A model generated the notes under the pieces. It saw nothing but the letters and a program-made list of their open reading frames with translations, had not been told where the DNA came from and did not search any database. Below, in pieces: positions 8,516 through 17,023 of a stretch of 47,081 nt of DNA. Origin of the DNA: Bacteroidales bacterium (GTDB lineage: Bacteria; Bacteroidota; Bacteroidia; Bacteroidales; F082); NCBI GenBank assembly GCA_015493525.1, contig WGCY01000045.1, positions 1 to 47,081 on the forward strand, given 5' to 3'. Each line of letters begins with the position of its first letter. Position 1 is the stretch's first letter. The position numbers were made by a program, and so were the translations under genes.

Positions 8516-9340
8516 ATGCAATACGATCCCATAAAACGAAAACTCGGCGTAGTTTTTAACAAGACACCTTTTCTCCGGAAACTTTTTTACCGTTTGCTGG
8601 ACCTGCTTTTGCTGCGATCGTGGCATATCCGGAAAGTGCTCCGGCAGGTTGAAAAAGGCACAAAAACCCCGCTGACGGTCCTCGATGCCGGCTCAGGCTT
8701 CGGACAATATGATTACTATATGGCCCGGCGGCATGGCGACTGGCATATAAAAGGGGTGGATGTAAAACCCGAACAAATTGCCGATTGTAATACGTTTTTC
8801 CACAGAATAGGCTTGAAAAATACCCGGTTTGCCGAAGCCGACCTTACGGCTTTTTCAGAACCGGAAACCTATGATTTGGTGTTGTGCGTGGATGTGATGG
8901 AACATATTGAAGAGGATAGAAAAGTTCTCCGGAATTTTTATCAATCGCTGAAAAAAGGCGGGATGCTTTTAATTTCCACGCCATCCGACCAGGGCGGTTC
9001 CGATGTGCATCATCACCATGACCATGAAGAAAGCGGAGAACACTCATTTATCGATGAACATGTCCGTGATGGATATGGAATTCAGGAGATTGCAGATAAA
9101 ATGAAAGATGCCGGCTTTTCGAAAACGGAAGTCTATTATCAATATGGGCCCTCCGGAAACCTGGGCTGGAAGCTGAGCATGAAATACCCTGTTATCATGC
9201 TGAATGCGAGCTATTTGTTTTTCCTTGTTTTACCGTTTTATTACCTTCTCACATTTCCGTTTGTCCTGTTGCTGAATGCATCAGACTTAAGGGGAACCCA
9301 CAAAACGGGTACGGGCCTGGTGGCCAAAGCCTGGAAATAA
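8516..9340 (+). CDS. Class I SAM-dependent methyltransferase with membrane-anchor segment
   Basis: 274 residues. The SAM-binding motif I VLDAGSGFG is at ~55-63, the acidic end of strand 2 is KGVDVKPEQ (~79-87), and motif IV is LCVDVMEHIEED (~123-134). A histidine-rich stretch (VHHHHDH at ~164-170) follows the STPSDQGG loop and could bind metal. Near the C-terminus (~213-240) a hydrophobic segment (LFFLVLPFYYLLTFPFVLLL) predicts membrane attachment; the N-terminus also carries a basic-amphipathic stretch. The substrate is unknown: lipid, quinone or a glycan precursor would fit a membrane-bound enzyme. Known relatives are annotated only as class I methyltransferases. It follows rbfA and ends 2 bp from the convergent AAK26 gene. 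Confidence 0.85.
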   Translation: MQYDPIKRKLGVVFNKTPFLRKLFYRLLDLLLLRSWHIRKVLRQVEKGTKTPLTVLDAGSGFGQYDYYMARRHGDWHIKGVDVKPEQIADCNTFFHRIGLKNTRFAEADLTAFSEPETYDLVLCVDVMEHIEEDRKVLRNFYQSLKKGGMLLISTPSDQGGSDVHHHHDHEESGEHSFIDEHVRDGYGIQEIADKMKDAGFSKTEVYYQYGPSGNLGWKLSMKYPVIMLNASYLFFLVLPFYYLLTFPFVLLLNASDLRGTHKTGTGLVAKAWK

Positions 9341-9342
9341 CC

Positions 9343-10017
9343 CTAAAGAATCCCTTTCATCTCCATGGCATTCAATATAATATCGATGGTTGCTTTATGG
9401 GAAAAAATTGCCATGTTGATGACAAGGTCAAAATATAATTGAGAAGCATCTTTTCCTGAAAACTGTTGGAGAAAAAAGTTCCTTTTCTGGTCGGTTTCAA
9501 GAATCATTTGTTCCGCTTTTTTAAGGTTTACCTGTTTGTTTTGGCTAAGCTGTTTTATACGCCATTCCAAAGGGGCTACCAGCCGAATATTCAGTCCGTT
9601 GGGAATACCGGCGGTAGAGACTACTCCGGCACGCCCCACGATAATGGCATTCCCTTTCTGTGCTTCGTAACGGATAATTTCCGAAATGGTGTCCCGGATT
9701 TTTTTGTCGTTTTTAAAATAGCGCAACGAAAGGGCCTTGATCACATCATCCATGACATTGCTTTTGGAGATGAAAAACTCATGTTCCAGCCGGTGGCGGT
9801 CGAGATGTAATTTTTCAGCCGACTTGTCCAGGATCTCCTTGTTCACAAAATGCCAGTGTTGTCCCTTTTTCCGGAAAGTTTTGACCAGCTCCATGGCAAG
9901 CGTGGTGGCGTTGCATCCGGTTTCGCGCGATAAGGTGATAAACGGGCCCACTCCCGTTGGCTCCTTTTTCTGCCCGTAATATCGCTCTGACAAATACGCT
10001 ATAAGATTGGTCGGCAT
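9343..10017 (-). CDS. Cytidylate kinase-like family protein (AAK26 type)
   Basis: 224 residues. The N-terminal region has a nucleotide-kinase P-loop-like stretch (ITLSRETGCNATTLAMELVKTF, ~27-48), with C-N-A in place of the usual GxGKS/T core, as in the cytidylate-kinase-like family. The middle contains GNAIIVGRAGVV (~136-147) and a basic segment (RLVAPLEWRIKQL), matching the conserved arginines of CMP kinases. True CMP kinase (Cmk) is a different, shorter-P-loop protein, so the substrate is open. It lies 75 bp downstream of the ATP-grasp gene in the same orientation and probably shares its promoter. Confidence 0.82.
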   Translation of the reverse strand: MPTNLIAYLSERYYGQKKEPTGVGPFITLSRETGCNATTLAMELVKTFRKKGQHWHFVNKEILDKSAEKLHLDRHRLEHEFFISKSNVMDDVIKALSLRYFKNDKKIRDTISEIIRYEAQKGNAIIVGRAGVVSTAGIPNGLNIRLVAPLEWRIKQLSQNKQVNLKKAEQMILETDQKRNFFLQQFSGKDASQLYFDLVINMAIFSHKATIDIILNAMEMKGIL

Positions 10018-10092
10018 GGCTGTGCTTTTCTATTTTTTACGAAACGGGCAGCCAATGGGTTTCCTTTTTTATGGAAAATTTTTAAAACAGTT

Positions 10093-11277
10093 TTAATTGT
10101 TCAGCACACGGGGTTTCACAAAATTACGCAGGTTGGAACGTAAGATATTAGTGATTTCAGGGGATTTTTCGTTGTCCGTTTCACAAAACAGTAGCCCAAA
10201 CAGGGGATACTCTTTGAAATTGGCTTTGCGAATAGAGAGCGGTTTTCGGAAACCCGTCAGCAGCTTGTCGTAGTCGAAAGCAGCGATGTCCCTTCCATTC
10301 ATGCCGGTGGAATTATCGAGGATAACAATGGCATATACTTTGTCATTTCTGTTTTTCAGGATATTTTCCCAGTCGGGAGTTTGCCGGTTAAAGAAATATT
10401 CGTATTCGTTAATCCCAAAGGCATACCAGGCCATGTCGGGCGAAGAGCACCAGCCCCCGAAACGCATGGGGTTTACCTCGATGGGGATAATGGTTCCCTC
10501 TTTTGTGATGCGCACTTCAATATGACTTGGGAAGTTTTTTACCTCCGTCCGCCGGCTTATCTCTGAAAGAAATTGCTCCATTTTTTTCAGGTTCTTCCTG
10601 ATTACCTTTTGGGAAGTGAAATAAAGCCGGTCGCTCACATCTTTTCCTGAAGAGAAAATATGTTGCATGATATTTAGGATGACAGGCTTTCCCGATTTGT
10701 CAAAATAGCCATCGATGGCAAATTCATCGCCTTCAATCACCTCTTCAATGATAAAATCGGTTGTATTGATCACCTCTTTGGGATAGGCCTGCTGGTTTTC
10801 CAGAACTTCCTGCCGGATTTTTTTTAATGTTTCGGGCCACTCATCCCGATGGTCAACTTTGTAAACCCCCATGCTAAAAAATCCCACGGCCGGTTTAATG
10901 ATAAACGGGACCGGTATTTCGGCAATGTTCAGGTTTCCCAGTTCTTCAAAGGGAACCCCCCTGAAAAAATAACCGGGGTACAAATCACGTATTTTTTCCC
11001 GAAAGGTAATTTTGTTTTTAAACAACCTGATTTTCTCCGGTAAAGCAGAGAAGGGAAGGTTCTTTTCTATCCAGGCAATGGAATTTTCCGAGTTGGAATA
11101 AATCAACAAATCTTCATCCTGCTGTTTCATGAGGATGGCTTCCTTTTCGGAAATGAGTTTTAATGCTTTGGTGGAAACCAGCTCTTTTGGCAAATGGGTG
11201 TCAATCACCGGGTAACTGTTTCTTTCCAGTGTTTTCTGTAAAAAGTCAGAGACGAAAGGTTTATCTAAAAGTACCAT
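10093..11277 (-). CDS. ATP-grasp domain protein, putative amino-acid or peptide ligase
   Basis: 394 residues. Features of the ATP-grasp fold in order: FIIKPAVGFFSMGVYKV at ~125-141 (ATP-binding strand with the conserved Lys), FIIEEVIEGDEFAIDGYF at ~175-192, and the metal-binding end IPIEVNPMRFGG at ~265-275. These enzymes join a carboxylate to an amine or thiol through an acyl phosphate. The substrate cannot be read here; carnosine-synthase/BacD-like amino-acid ligases share this layout. It is divergent from an Lrp/AsnC regulator, a family that senses amino acids, which supports an amino-acid substrate as an inference. Its promoter at 11302-11309 lies next to an ATTCCTT box repeated near the regulator. 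Confidence 0.85.
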   Translation of the reverse strand: MVLLDKPFVSDFLQKTLERNSYPVIDTHLPKELVSTKALKLISEKEAILMKQQDEDLLIYSNSENSIAWIEKNLPFSALPEKIRLFKNKITFREKIRDLYPGYFFRGVPFEELGNLNIAEIPVPFIIKPAVGFFSMGVYKVDHRDEWPETLKKIRQEVLENQQAYPKEVINTTDFIIEEVIEGDEFAIDGYFDKSGKPVILNIMQHIFSSGKDVSDRLYFTSQKVIRKNLKKMEQFLSEISRRTEVKNFPSHIEVRITKEGTIIPIEVNPMRFGGWCSSPDMAWYAFGINEYEYFFNRQTPDWENILKNRNDKVYAIVILDNSTGMNGRDIAAFDYDKLLTGFRKPLSIRKANFKEYPLFGLLFCETDNEKSPEITNILRSNLRNFVKPRVLNN

Positions 11278-11301
11278 GATCTTGTTGTTTTATATTTTTG
11301 G

Positions 11302-11309
11302 CAAAATTA
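11302..11309 (-). promoter_or_regulatory. -7 box of the ATP-grasp gene
   Basis: Reads TAATTTTG on the minus strand, a perfect TAnnTTTG match, 24 nt before the ATG at 11277. An ATTCCTT box (11314-11320) lies just upstream of it, within the promoter. Confidence 0.6.
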
Positions 11310-11313
11310 CTTT

Positions 11314-11384
11314 ATTCCTTATTTAAGTTTAGAAATATTTTGATATTTGGGAAATATTCCTTTATTTTGACAATTATAAGGAAT
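11314..11384. promoter_or_regulatory. Three ATTCCTT/AAGGAAT boxes between divergent genes: candidate Lrp/AsnC operator
   Basis: ATTCCTT occurs at 11314-11320 and 11356-11362, and its complement AAGGAAT at 11378-11384. The last two form a perfect 7-bp inverted repeat with a 15-bp spacer; the first overlaps the ATP-grasp promoter. Lrp/AsnC proteins bind several AT-rich dyads with helical phasing, so binding by the adjacent regulator is plausible, but it is inference. Confidence 0.5.
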
Positions 11385-11432
11385 CGATTATAGGACCGCA
11401 TTCATTTTTGAATTAAAAAAGGAAAAATTCCC

Positions 11433-11900
11433 ATGACCACCATTGACACAACCGACCGAAAGATTTTAAAACTGCTCCAGGAGAATGCCCGCGTGGGCAT
11501 TAAAGCCGTTGCCGCAAAGCTAAACATGACCAAAACCCCCATTTACGAACGCATTAAGCGACTGGAATCAACCGGTGTCATCACACGGTATGTGGCACTG
11601 GTAAACAGAAAAAAACTCTCTCCTTCGATGGTGGTTTTTCTTTCGGGGGCACTGGAGGTAACGGCCTTTGAACAGATACAGGAATTTTACGAAGCGGTAG
11701 AGAAAATTCCGGAGATTATGGAATGTTATCTCATGGGGGGCGAAAACGATTTTCTTTTAAAAGTGATTGTCAAAGACCTGGATGCGTACAATACTTTTTA
11801 TTCCCGGAAAATAGCGACGCTTCCCCGTGTGGGCCGTGTCCGCAGCTCTTTTGTGCTGAATGAAGTGAAACACTCCACCGTCTTGCCGTTTTTTGAATAA
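11433..11900 (+). CDS. Lrp/AsnC-family transcriptional regulator
   Basis: 155 residues. The N-terminal winged helix is textbook for the family: DTTDRKILKLLQENARVGIKAVAAKLNMTKTPIYERIKRLESTGVITRY. The C-terminal RAM effector-binding domain follows (~65-150: VPEI-like KIPEIMECYLMGGENDFLLKVIVKDLDAYNTFY), ending in the typical VRSSFVLNEVKHSTVLPF strand. Lrp proteins form octameric rings and respond to amino acids. It is divergent from the ATP-grasp gene with repeated boxes between them, so it probably controls that gene and itself. It ends 4 bp before the convergent tadA gene. Confidence 0.93.
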   Translation: MTTIDTTDRKILKLLQENARVGIKAVAAKLNMTKTPIYERIKRLESTGVITRYVALVNRKKLSPSMVVFLSGALEVTAFEQIQEFYEAVEKIPEIMECYLMGGENDFLLKVIVKDLDAYNTFYSRKIATLPRVGRVRSSFVLNEVKHSTVLPFFE

Positions 11901-11904
11901 TCTT

Positions 11905-12354
11905 TCAGCTTCTTTTCTTCCGGAAAAATTCTGTCAGCAGACGGCTGCACGGCCCGGCAAGAACGCCTTTCTCCAGCAGGGTGGAAGGGTGCAAAACCTG
12001 TGTGCCAACAAGCGAATAACCGCGTTTTTCATCGTCGGCACCATACACAATCCGGCCGATTTGTGTCCAGTAAGCCCCTCCGGCACACATGATGCAGGGT
12101 TCCAGTGTAACATACAGGGTACAATCGTGCAGGTATTTACTGTTCAGATAGTTGGATGCGGCAGTGAACGCCTGCATTTCGGCATGGGCCGTTACATCTT
12201 TCAGCGTTTCGGTAAGGTTGTGTGCACGGGCCACAATGCGGTCTTTGCACACGATAACCGCACCCACGGGAACTTCTCCCTCATCAAAAGCGGCCCGGGC
12301 CTCTTTCAATGCCTCGTTCATGAAATATTCGTCGGAAAAAACGGTCAGCCCCAT
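11905..12354 (-). CDS. tadA: tRNA-specific adenosine deaminase
   Basis: 149 residues from ATG 12354 (MGLTVFSDEYFMNEALKEA). The frame runs on to 12489, but the extra 45 codons are not family-like and contain this gene's own -7 box, so the internal start is preferred. Zinc and catalytic residues are present: H57 and E59 in TAHAEMQA, C87 and C90 in LEPCIMC. TadA makes inosine at the wobble base of tRNA-Arg(ACG). The linkers NLTETLKDVTAHAE and GADDEKRG are TadA-like rather than guanine-deaminase-like. A guanine deaminase beside a xanthine dehydrogenase would have made sense, so that alternative was weighed and judged less likely. Confidence 0.88.
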   Translation of the reverse strand: MGLTVFSDEYFMNEALKEARAAFDEGEVPVGAVIVCKDRIVARAHNLTETLKDVTAHAEMQAFTAASNYLNSKYLHDCTLYVTLEPCIMCAGGAYWTQIGRIVYGADDEKRGYSLVGTQVLHPSTLLEKGVLAGPCSRLLTEFFRKKRS

Positions 12355-12372
12355 GGTCTTTCTATTACCGCT

Positions 12373-12380
12373 CAAAAGTA
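12373..12380 (-). promoter_or_regulatory. -7 box of tadA
   Basis: TACTTTTG on the minus strand, a perfect TAnnTTTG, 18 nt before the ATG at 12354. It supports the shorter tadA start. Confidence 0.6.
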
Positions 12381-12504
12381 GAAAAGATTGGAAGTTGCCG
12401 GACGGAATTTCAAATTTATTTAGATGTTTTTTCTTTGGCAGGAAGAAAAATATCTTATTTGCAGTTATTTCCTGATTTTTCTGTATCAAACACGGGAATT
12501 TCTG

Positions 12505-12512
12505 TACTTTTG
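12505..12512 (+). promoter_or_regulatory. -7 box of the xdhAB operon
   Basis: TACTTTTG, a perfect TAnnTTTG, ends 26 nt before the xdhA ATG at 12539. No -33 TTTG was seen at the usual distance. Confidence 0.6.
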
Positions 12513-12538
12513 GTTGTTAAACACAAAAATTTACCGGT

Positions 12539-13954
12539 ATGATTACCTTTATTTTAAATCATCAGCTAATACAAACAGATGAGCCTGCAGGCATGGTTTT
12601 GCTCGACTTTATCCGTTATAAGATGCACCTTATGGGAACGAAGGCCGGCTGCCGTGAAGGCGATTGCGGTGCCTGTACCGTACTGGAAGGGCATTTGGAA
12701 AACGGGCAGGTCCGTTACAAAAGTATCGTCTCCTGCCTCACACCACTGGGAAATGTACAGGGGAAACACATTGTTACCATCGAGGGGTTGCAGAAAGACA
12801 AAATGTCGCCGATACAGCAATCCATAATTGACAATTCAGCCACACAATGTGGTTTCTGTACGCCGGGTTTTGTCATGTCGCTGACGGCACACAGCCTGGC
12901 ACAGGAAGCCTCATCACCGCAAAAAGTGGTCAACGCCATCAGTGGCAATATTTGTCGCTGTACCGGCTACCGGTCCATTAAACATGCTGCCGCAGACATT
13001 TCCGCCGTGCTGGCCGGCAAAGACATGAAAAACCCGCTGGAATGGCTTATCAAAGAAGCTTTTCTCCCGGAATATTTCCGTGATGTGGCCGGTCGCCTTA
13101 AAAAAATAAAAGAGCAGGCAGTGAGTACGGAAAGCGGAAAGCCGGTGGCCGGTGGTACCGATCTTTATGTACAGCAACCCGATGTCCTTGCTGTGGCTGA
13201 AATTCAGTTTATGAACGAAGATGCCTCCCTGCAAAAAATAGAGATAGAAGATGGCTTTTGCCGGATAGGCGGTGCTGTTACAGCTTCTTCCATCGTGCAA
13301 AACGAAGCTTTGGAACGTTATTTTCCGAAAATCAAAGCACACTTTAAACTGATATCTTCCGAGCCCATCCGCAATATGGGGACCGTTGCCGGGAACATTG
13401 TAAATGCTTCTCCCATCGCCGACCTGACCATTTTCTTCCTTGCATTGGATGCCGTGGTGGAGATGCAGGCAAAAGATGGCCGGAAAAGGGATGTCCCGCT
13501 GCGGAAATTTTATACCGGTTACAAACAACTGGTATTGCAACCCGGAGAAACAATCAGGGCCATCCGTTTCCGGTTGCCCGAAACAGCGGTTTTTAATTTT
13601 GAAAAGGTAAGCAAACGAAAATATCTCGACATTGCCAGCGTTAACTCAGCCATGTTGTTACAGTTAAAGGGCGATGTGGTGGAAACGGTACATCTTTCTG
13701 CCGGCGGTGTATTTGCCTGGCCGTTTTATGCTGAAAAAACAGCAGCATTTATCCGGGGGAAAAAGCTTTCGCCGGAGCTGGTTTCTGAAGCAGCCGAAGT
13801 CCTTCTTTCCGAGATTGCCCCCATCAGCGATATCCGTGGAAGCAAAGAATATAAAAGTTTGTTGTTGCGCCAGCTTTTCCTGACACATTTCACCGAAATG
13901 TTCCCACAACAGTTTACCCCTGAAGTTTTATTCTCAAAAATAATGGCATTATGA
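12539..13954 (+). CDS. xdhA: Xanthine dehydrogenase, FeS and FAD subunit
   Basis: 471 residues. N-terminal plant-type 2Fe-2S domain with Cys38, 43, 46 and 66 (CREGDCGACTVLE...SC), then the alpha-helical 2Fe-2S domain with Cys104, 107, 139 and 141 (CGFC...CRC). All eight cluster cysteines are present. The FAD domain follows, with PVAGGTDLYV (~202-211) and RNMGTVAGNIVNASPIADL (~278-296). The subunit passes electrons from the molybdenum site to NAD+. It overlaps xdhB by 4 bp (ATGA). Its fused FeS-FAD arrangement is the bacterial XdhA type. The enzyme oxidises hypoxanthine and xanthine to urate in purine catabolism. Confidence 0.95.
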   Translation: MITFILNHQLIQTDEPAGMVLLDFIRYKMHLMGTKAGCREGDCGACTVLEGHLENGQVRYKSIVSCLTPLGNVQGKHIVTIEGLQKDKMSPIQQSIIDNSATQCGFCTPGFVMSLTAHSLAQEASSPQKVVNAISGNICRCTGYRSIKHAAADISAVLAGKDMKNPLEWLIKEAFLPEYFRDVAGRLKKIKEQAVSTESGKPVAGGTDLYVQQPDVLAVAEIQFMNEDASLQKIEIEDGFCRIGGAVTASSIVQNEALERYFPKIKAHFKLISSEPIRNMGTVAGNIVNASPIADLTIFFLALDAVVEMQAKDGRKRDVPLRKFYTGYKQLVLQPGETIRAIRFRLPETAVFNFEKVSKRKYLDIASVNSAMLLQLKGDVVETVHLSAGGVFAWPFYAEKTAAFIRGKKLSPELVSEAAEVLLSEIAPISDIRGSKEYKSLLLRQLFLTHFTEMFPQQFTPEVLFSKIMAL

Positions 13955-16206
13955 AAAATATAGATTCCAAAGGACACGTTACCGGAAAATCCGTTTATCT
14001 CGACGACATCCCGATAAGGCAGAATACACTATATGCTGCCGTCTTTGATGCATCTGTTGCCCATGCAAAAATAAAATCGCTGGATCTGTCTCACGCAAAG
14101 GACTTTCAGGGTGTGGTACAAATTTTTACCTACAAAGATATTCCGGGCGAAAACCAGATTGGCGGTATCATTCCCGATGAATCGCTGTTTGCCGAAGACG
14201 AAGTACAGTTTCAGGGCGAACCTGTTGCTTTGGTTGTTGCCGAAAGTGAAGCCATAGCACGTGCTGCCCGCCGTAAGATAAAAGTGGAATACGAAGAACT
14301 GGAAGTTGTTACCGACCCGCGGGAAGCGGCTGCCAAAGGGTTGCTGTTGCTGCCCCCAACTACTTTTGCCATGGGCCATCCGGACAAACGCTGGGATGCC
14401 TGTAAATATGTTTTCAGCGGCAGCACGGAAATGGGCGGACAGGAGCATCTTTACCTTGAAACACAAGGTGCTTATTGCTTTCCGCAGGAAAACGGAAACT
14501 TGATGGTTTATACATCCACGCAAAGTCCGACGGCGGCACAAAGGTCCATTGCCAGGGTGCTGGGCACCGGCATGCACAACGTTCAGGTGGATGTTACCCG
14601 GCTGGGCGGTGCTTTTGGCGGCAAAGAAGACCAGGCCACGGCGTGGGCATGCCTTGCAGCTTTGGCATCTTCCAAATTGCAAAAACCGGTTAAGCTGGTA
14701 CTTTCGCGTCACGACGACTTGCGTATGACAGGGAAAAGGCATCCCTACTCTTCTGATTTTAAAATCGGTTTGTCGGAAGATTTGAAGATTCTGGCTTACG
14801 AGGTTACCTATTATCAAAACGGAGGGGCTGTGAACGACCTTTCTCCGGCCATCTCCGAACGGACGTTGTTTCATACCACCAATTCTTATTTCATTCCGGA
14901 CGTAAAAGCCACAATCTATAGCTGCAAAACCAACCTGCCACCTAACACGGCATTTCGTGGGTTTGGCGGCCCGCAGGGGATGTTTGTCATCGAATCGGCC
15001 ATTGCCAAAGCTGCACAGGAGCTGAACATTCCAGCTTCTGTTATTCAGGAAAAAAACCTGTTGAAAGAGGGTGATATGTTTTATTATGGACAAAAGGCGG
15101 AACAGGTAAATATGAGAAAATCATGGGATAATGCTTTCCGCGATTTTAAAATTGAAGAAAAAAAGAAAGAGATTGAAGTGTTTAACAATGAACACCGCTT
15201 TTTGAAAAAAGGGTGGGCAATCATGCCCATTACCTTTGGTATTTCGTTTACGGCTACCTTTTTGAACCAGGCACGGGCATTGGTTCATGTTTACACCGAC
15301 GGCAGCGTGGGCGTAAGTACGGGAGCTATAGAAATGGGACAGGCGGTAAACACCAAAATGGCACAGGTTGCTTCTTTTGCTTTCGGTATTGGGACATCCC
15401 GCATCAAATTGGAAAGCACCAACACAACCCGTGTGGCCAACACTTCGCCCACAGCAGCCAGTGCAACGGCCGACCTCAACGGGCAGGCCGTGCTCATAGC
15501 TTGTGATGCCATTGTGCAACGGATGAAAAATGTGGCTGCCGATATGGCCGGCACAAAACCCGAAGAAATTACCTTAAAAGGAGAACAGGTATTAGCAGGA
15601 GGGAAAGCTACCGGTATTTCCTGGGAACAGTTGGTTACAGAGGCTTATATGCGCCGTATCAAGCTTTCCGAAGCAGGGCATTATGCAACGCCTGAACTCT
15701 TTTTCGATAAGGAAAAAGGCAAAGGGCATCCTTTTGCTTACCATGTGTACGGAACCGCTTTCGTTACGGCCAAAGCAGACTGCCTGCGCGGCACTTACGA
15801 GGTGGAAGATGTACAGATAATTCACGATTTCGGAAACAGTATGAACCTCATCATTGATACCGGCCAGGTGGAAGGGGCCGTCATACAGGGAATAGGCTAT
15901 GTAACCATGGAAGAACTGGCTTACGACAAGACTGGGCGGCTGCTCTCCAACAGCCTTTCCACTTACAAAGTGCCCGACATTTATTCGGCACCGGAAGTAT
16001 TGGTGGTGAAGCCTTTAAAAGCAGAAGGGCCGAAACATGCCATCCTGAAATCGAAAGCTGTGGGCGAACCGCCGTTGATGTACGGGCTGGGGGCCTATTT
16101 TGCCATTCGCAATGCCGTGAGGGCTTTTAATACGGATTTTGACACTTTCGATTCTCCGATTACGCCTGAAAAGGTATTGATGGGACTGTACCGGCTGAAA
16201 AAATAG
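13951..16206 (+). CDS. xdhB: Xanthine dehydrogenase, molybdopterin-binding subunit
   Basis: 751 residues. The three active-site residues known from bovine and Rhodobacter enzymes can be located: Glu165 in GGQEHLYLETQ, Arg336 in NTAFRGFGGPQ and Glu706 in AVGEPPL (the base that activates the Mo-OH ligand). The molybdopterin-binding stretch TRLGGAFGGKEDQ (~216-228) is intact. The Arg at this position argues for purine substrates rather than aldehydes. It is coupled to xdhA by a 4-bp overlap. The usual partner xdhC, which inserts the sulfurated cofactor, is not next but lies 2.7 kb further on, beyond a restriction-modification cassette. Confidence 0.95.
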   Translation: MKNIDSKGHVTGKSVYLDDIPIRQNTLYAAVFDASVAHAKIKSLDLSHAKDFQGVVQIFTYKDIPGENQIGGIIPDESLFAEDEVQFQGEPVALVVAESEAIARAARRKIKVEYEELEVVTDPREAAAKGLLLLPPTTFAMGHPDKRWDACKYVFSGSTEMGGQEHLYLETQGAYCFPQENGNLMVYTSTQSPTAAQRSIARVLGTGMHNVQVDVTRLGGAFGGKEDQATAWACLAALASSKLQKPVKLVLSRHDDLRMTGKRHPYSSDFKIGLSEDLKILAYEVTYYQNGGAVNDLSPAISERTLFHTTNSYFIPDVKATIYSCKTNLPPNTAFRGFGGPQGMFVIESAIAKAAQELNIPASVIQEKNLLKEGDMFYYGQKAEQVNMRKSWDNAFRDFKIEEKKKEIEVFNNEHRFLKKGWAIMPITFGISFTATFLNQARALVHVYTDGSVGVSTGAIEMGQAVNTKMAQVASFAFGIGTSRIKLESTNTTRVANTSPTAASATADLNGQAVLIACDAIVQRMKNVAADMAGTKPEEITLKGEQVLAGGKATGISWEQLVTEAYMRRIKLSEAGHYATPELFFDKEKGKGHPFAYHVYGTAFVTAKADCLRGTYEVEDVQIIHDFGNSMNLIIDTGQVEGAVIQGIGYVTMEELAYDKTGRLLSNSLSTYKVPDIYSAPEVLVVKPLKAEGPKHAILKSKAVGEPPLMYGLGAYFAIRNAVRAFNTDFDTFDSPITPEKVLMGLYRLKK

Positions 16207-16223
16207 AATAATGATAAGAAAGT

Positions 16224-16931
16224 TTAACCAAAAGCACGTTTGAAAAAAGCTTTCAACTGTTCTTGGTTTTTAGGTAGGTATTTCCCCGTGGAACATTTGG
16301 AAACAACTTTTGGTAGTATGTCGAAAAGGTTTTCCAAAGCATTTTCTTCCCCTGTTGCCAGTTGATAAAAACTTGCACCGTCAATTTCCCTGATATGTTC
16401 ATTGACCGGGCATTTTTCACCTTTTTCCTTGTCCGATGGGGCAAAAGGCCTATTGTACCTGATGGGTTTTTGGGGGATAATAGCAACATAATAGGCAGTG
16501 TAGCCTTTATAAATACTTGTTTTGGGGCTGATTAAATTGTCCAGCGAATAATATAGGCCCGATAACCTGCCGCCTGAAATTGTATTGTATTTGTTTTTAA
16601 CCTCAGCGATTATTTTATTGTCATCAGATACGAGGTCAATTACATTGCCAACATTCATATTTTTCCACCCGTTCGGATATCCTAAAATATTTTGGTGAAA
16701 TGTGCCAATGTGGTTTTGCAATGTTTTTTGTGCTTGCCGTGTTGTTTCACTTTTATGCCAGGGATCAAAATCAATTTCAAAACCTGACATTTCAAACAAG
16801 GCGGAAAAGGGATCAATAACATTCTTGCCGAATGAATTAAGGGCTTTATTTTGGGCTTCTTTTGCCACACGTAACAACAATGAAACTTCTTTTATCAGGT
16901 TGTCATCGCTTATCCAGTTTAACCAGGGCAT
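16224..16931 (-). CDS. Eco47II-family type II restriction endonuclease (predicted GGNCC specificity)
   Basis: 235 residues. Conserved blocks of the family are visible: NVIDPFSALFE (~37-47), QKTLQNHIGTFHQNILG (~68-84), YTAYYVAIIPQKP and NEHIREIDGASFYQLATGEENALE. A PD-(D/E)xK-type core is formed by D99, E110 and K112 (VIDL...IIAEVKNK). The family is known for Eco47II and relatives that cut GGNCC; the specificity is carried over from the family and not shown here. It lies downstream of the methyltransferase in the same orientation, 92 bp apart. The convergent xdhB ends only 17 bp from its stop. Its bases are visibly more AT-rich than the xdh genes. Confidence 0.88.
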   Translation of the reverse strand: MPWLNWISDDNLIKEVSLLLRVAKEAQNKALNSFGKNVIDPFSALFEMSGFEIDFDPWHKSETTRQAQKTLQNHIGTFHQNILGYPNGWKNMNVGNVIDLVSDDNKIIAEVKNKYNTISGGRLSGLYYSLDNLISPKTSIYKGYTAYYVAIIPQKPIRYNRPFAPSDKEKGEKCPVNEHIREIDGASFYQLATGEENALENLFDILPKVVSKCSTGKYLPKNQEQLKAFFKRAFG

Positions 16932-17023
16932 AATTTATCGGGGGTTAAGAGTTAAAAAAGTACCCTAAAAGTATAAAAAATACTGGACACAGGTTAATTA
17001 CTGACCAATGCCCGAAAAAATTA

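Noticed and set aside
11905-12354. Deaminase as a guanine deaminase feeding the neighbouring xanthine dehydrogenase
   Set aside because: Attractive by context, but the motifs (NLTETLKDVTAHAE, EPCIMCAG, GADDEKRG) match TadA. An enzyme assay would settle it.
12355-12489. 45-codon N-terminal extension of tadA
   Set aside because: The extension is unlike the family, and the tadA -7 box (12373-12380) lies inside it.
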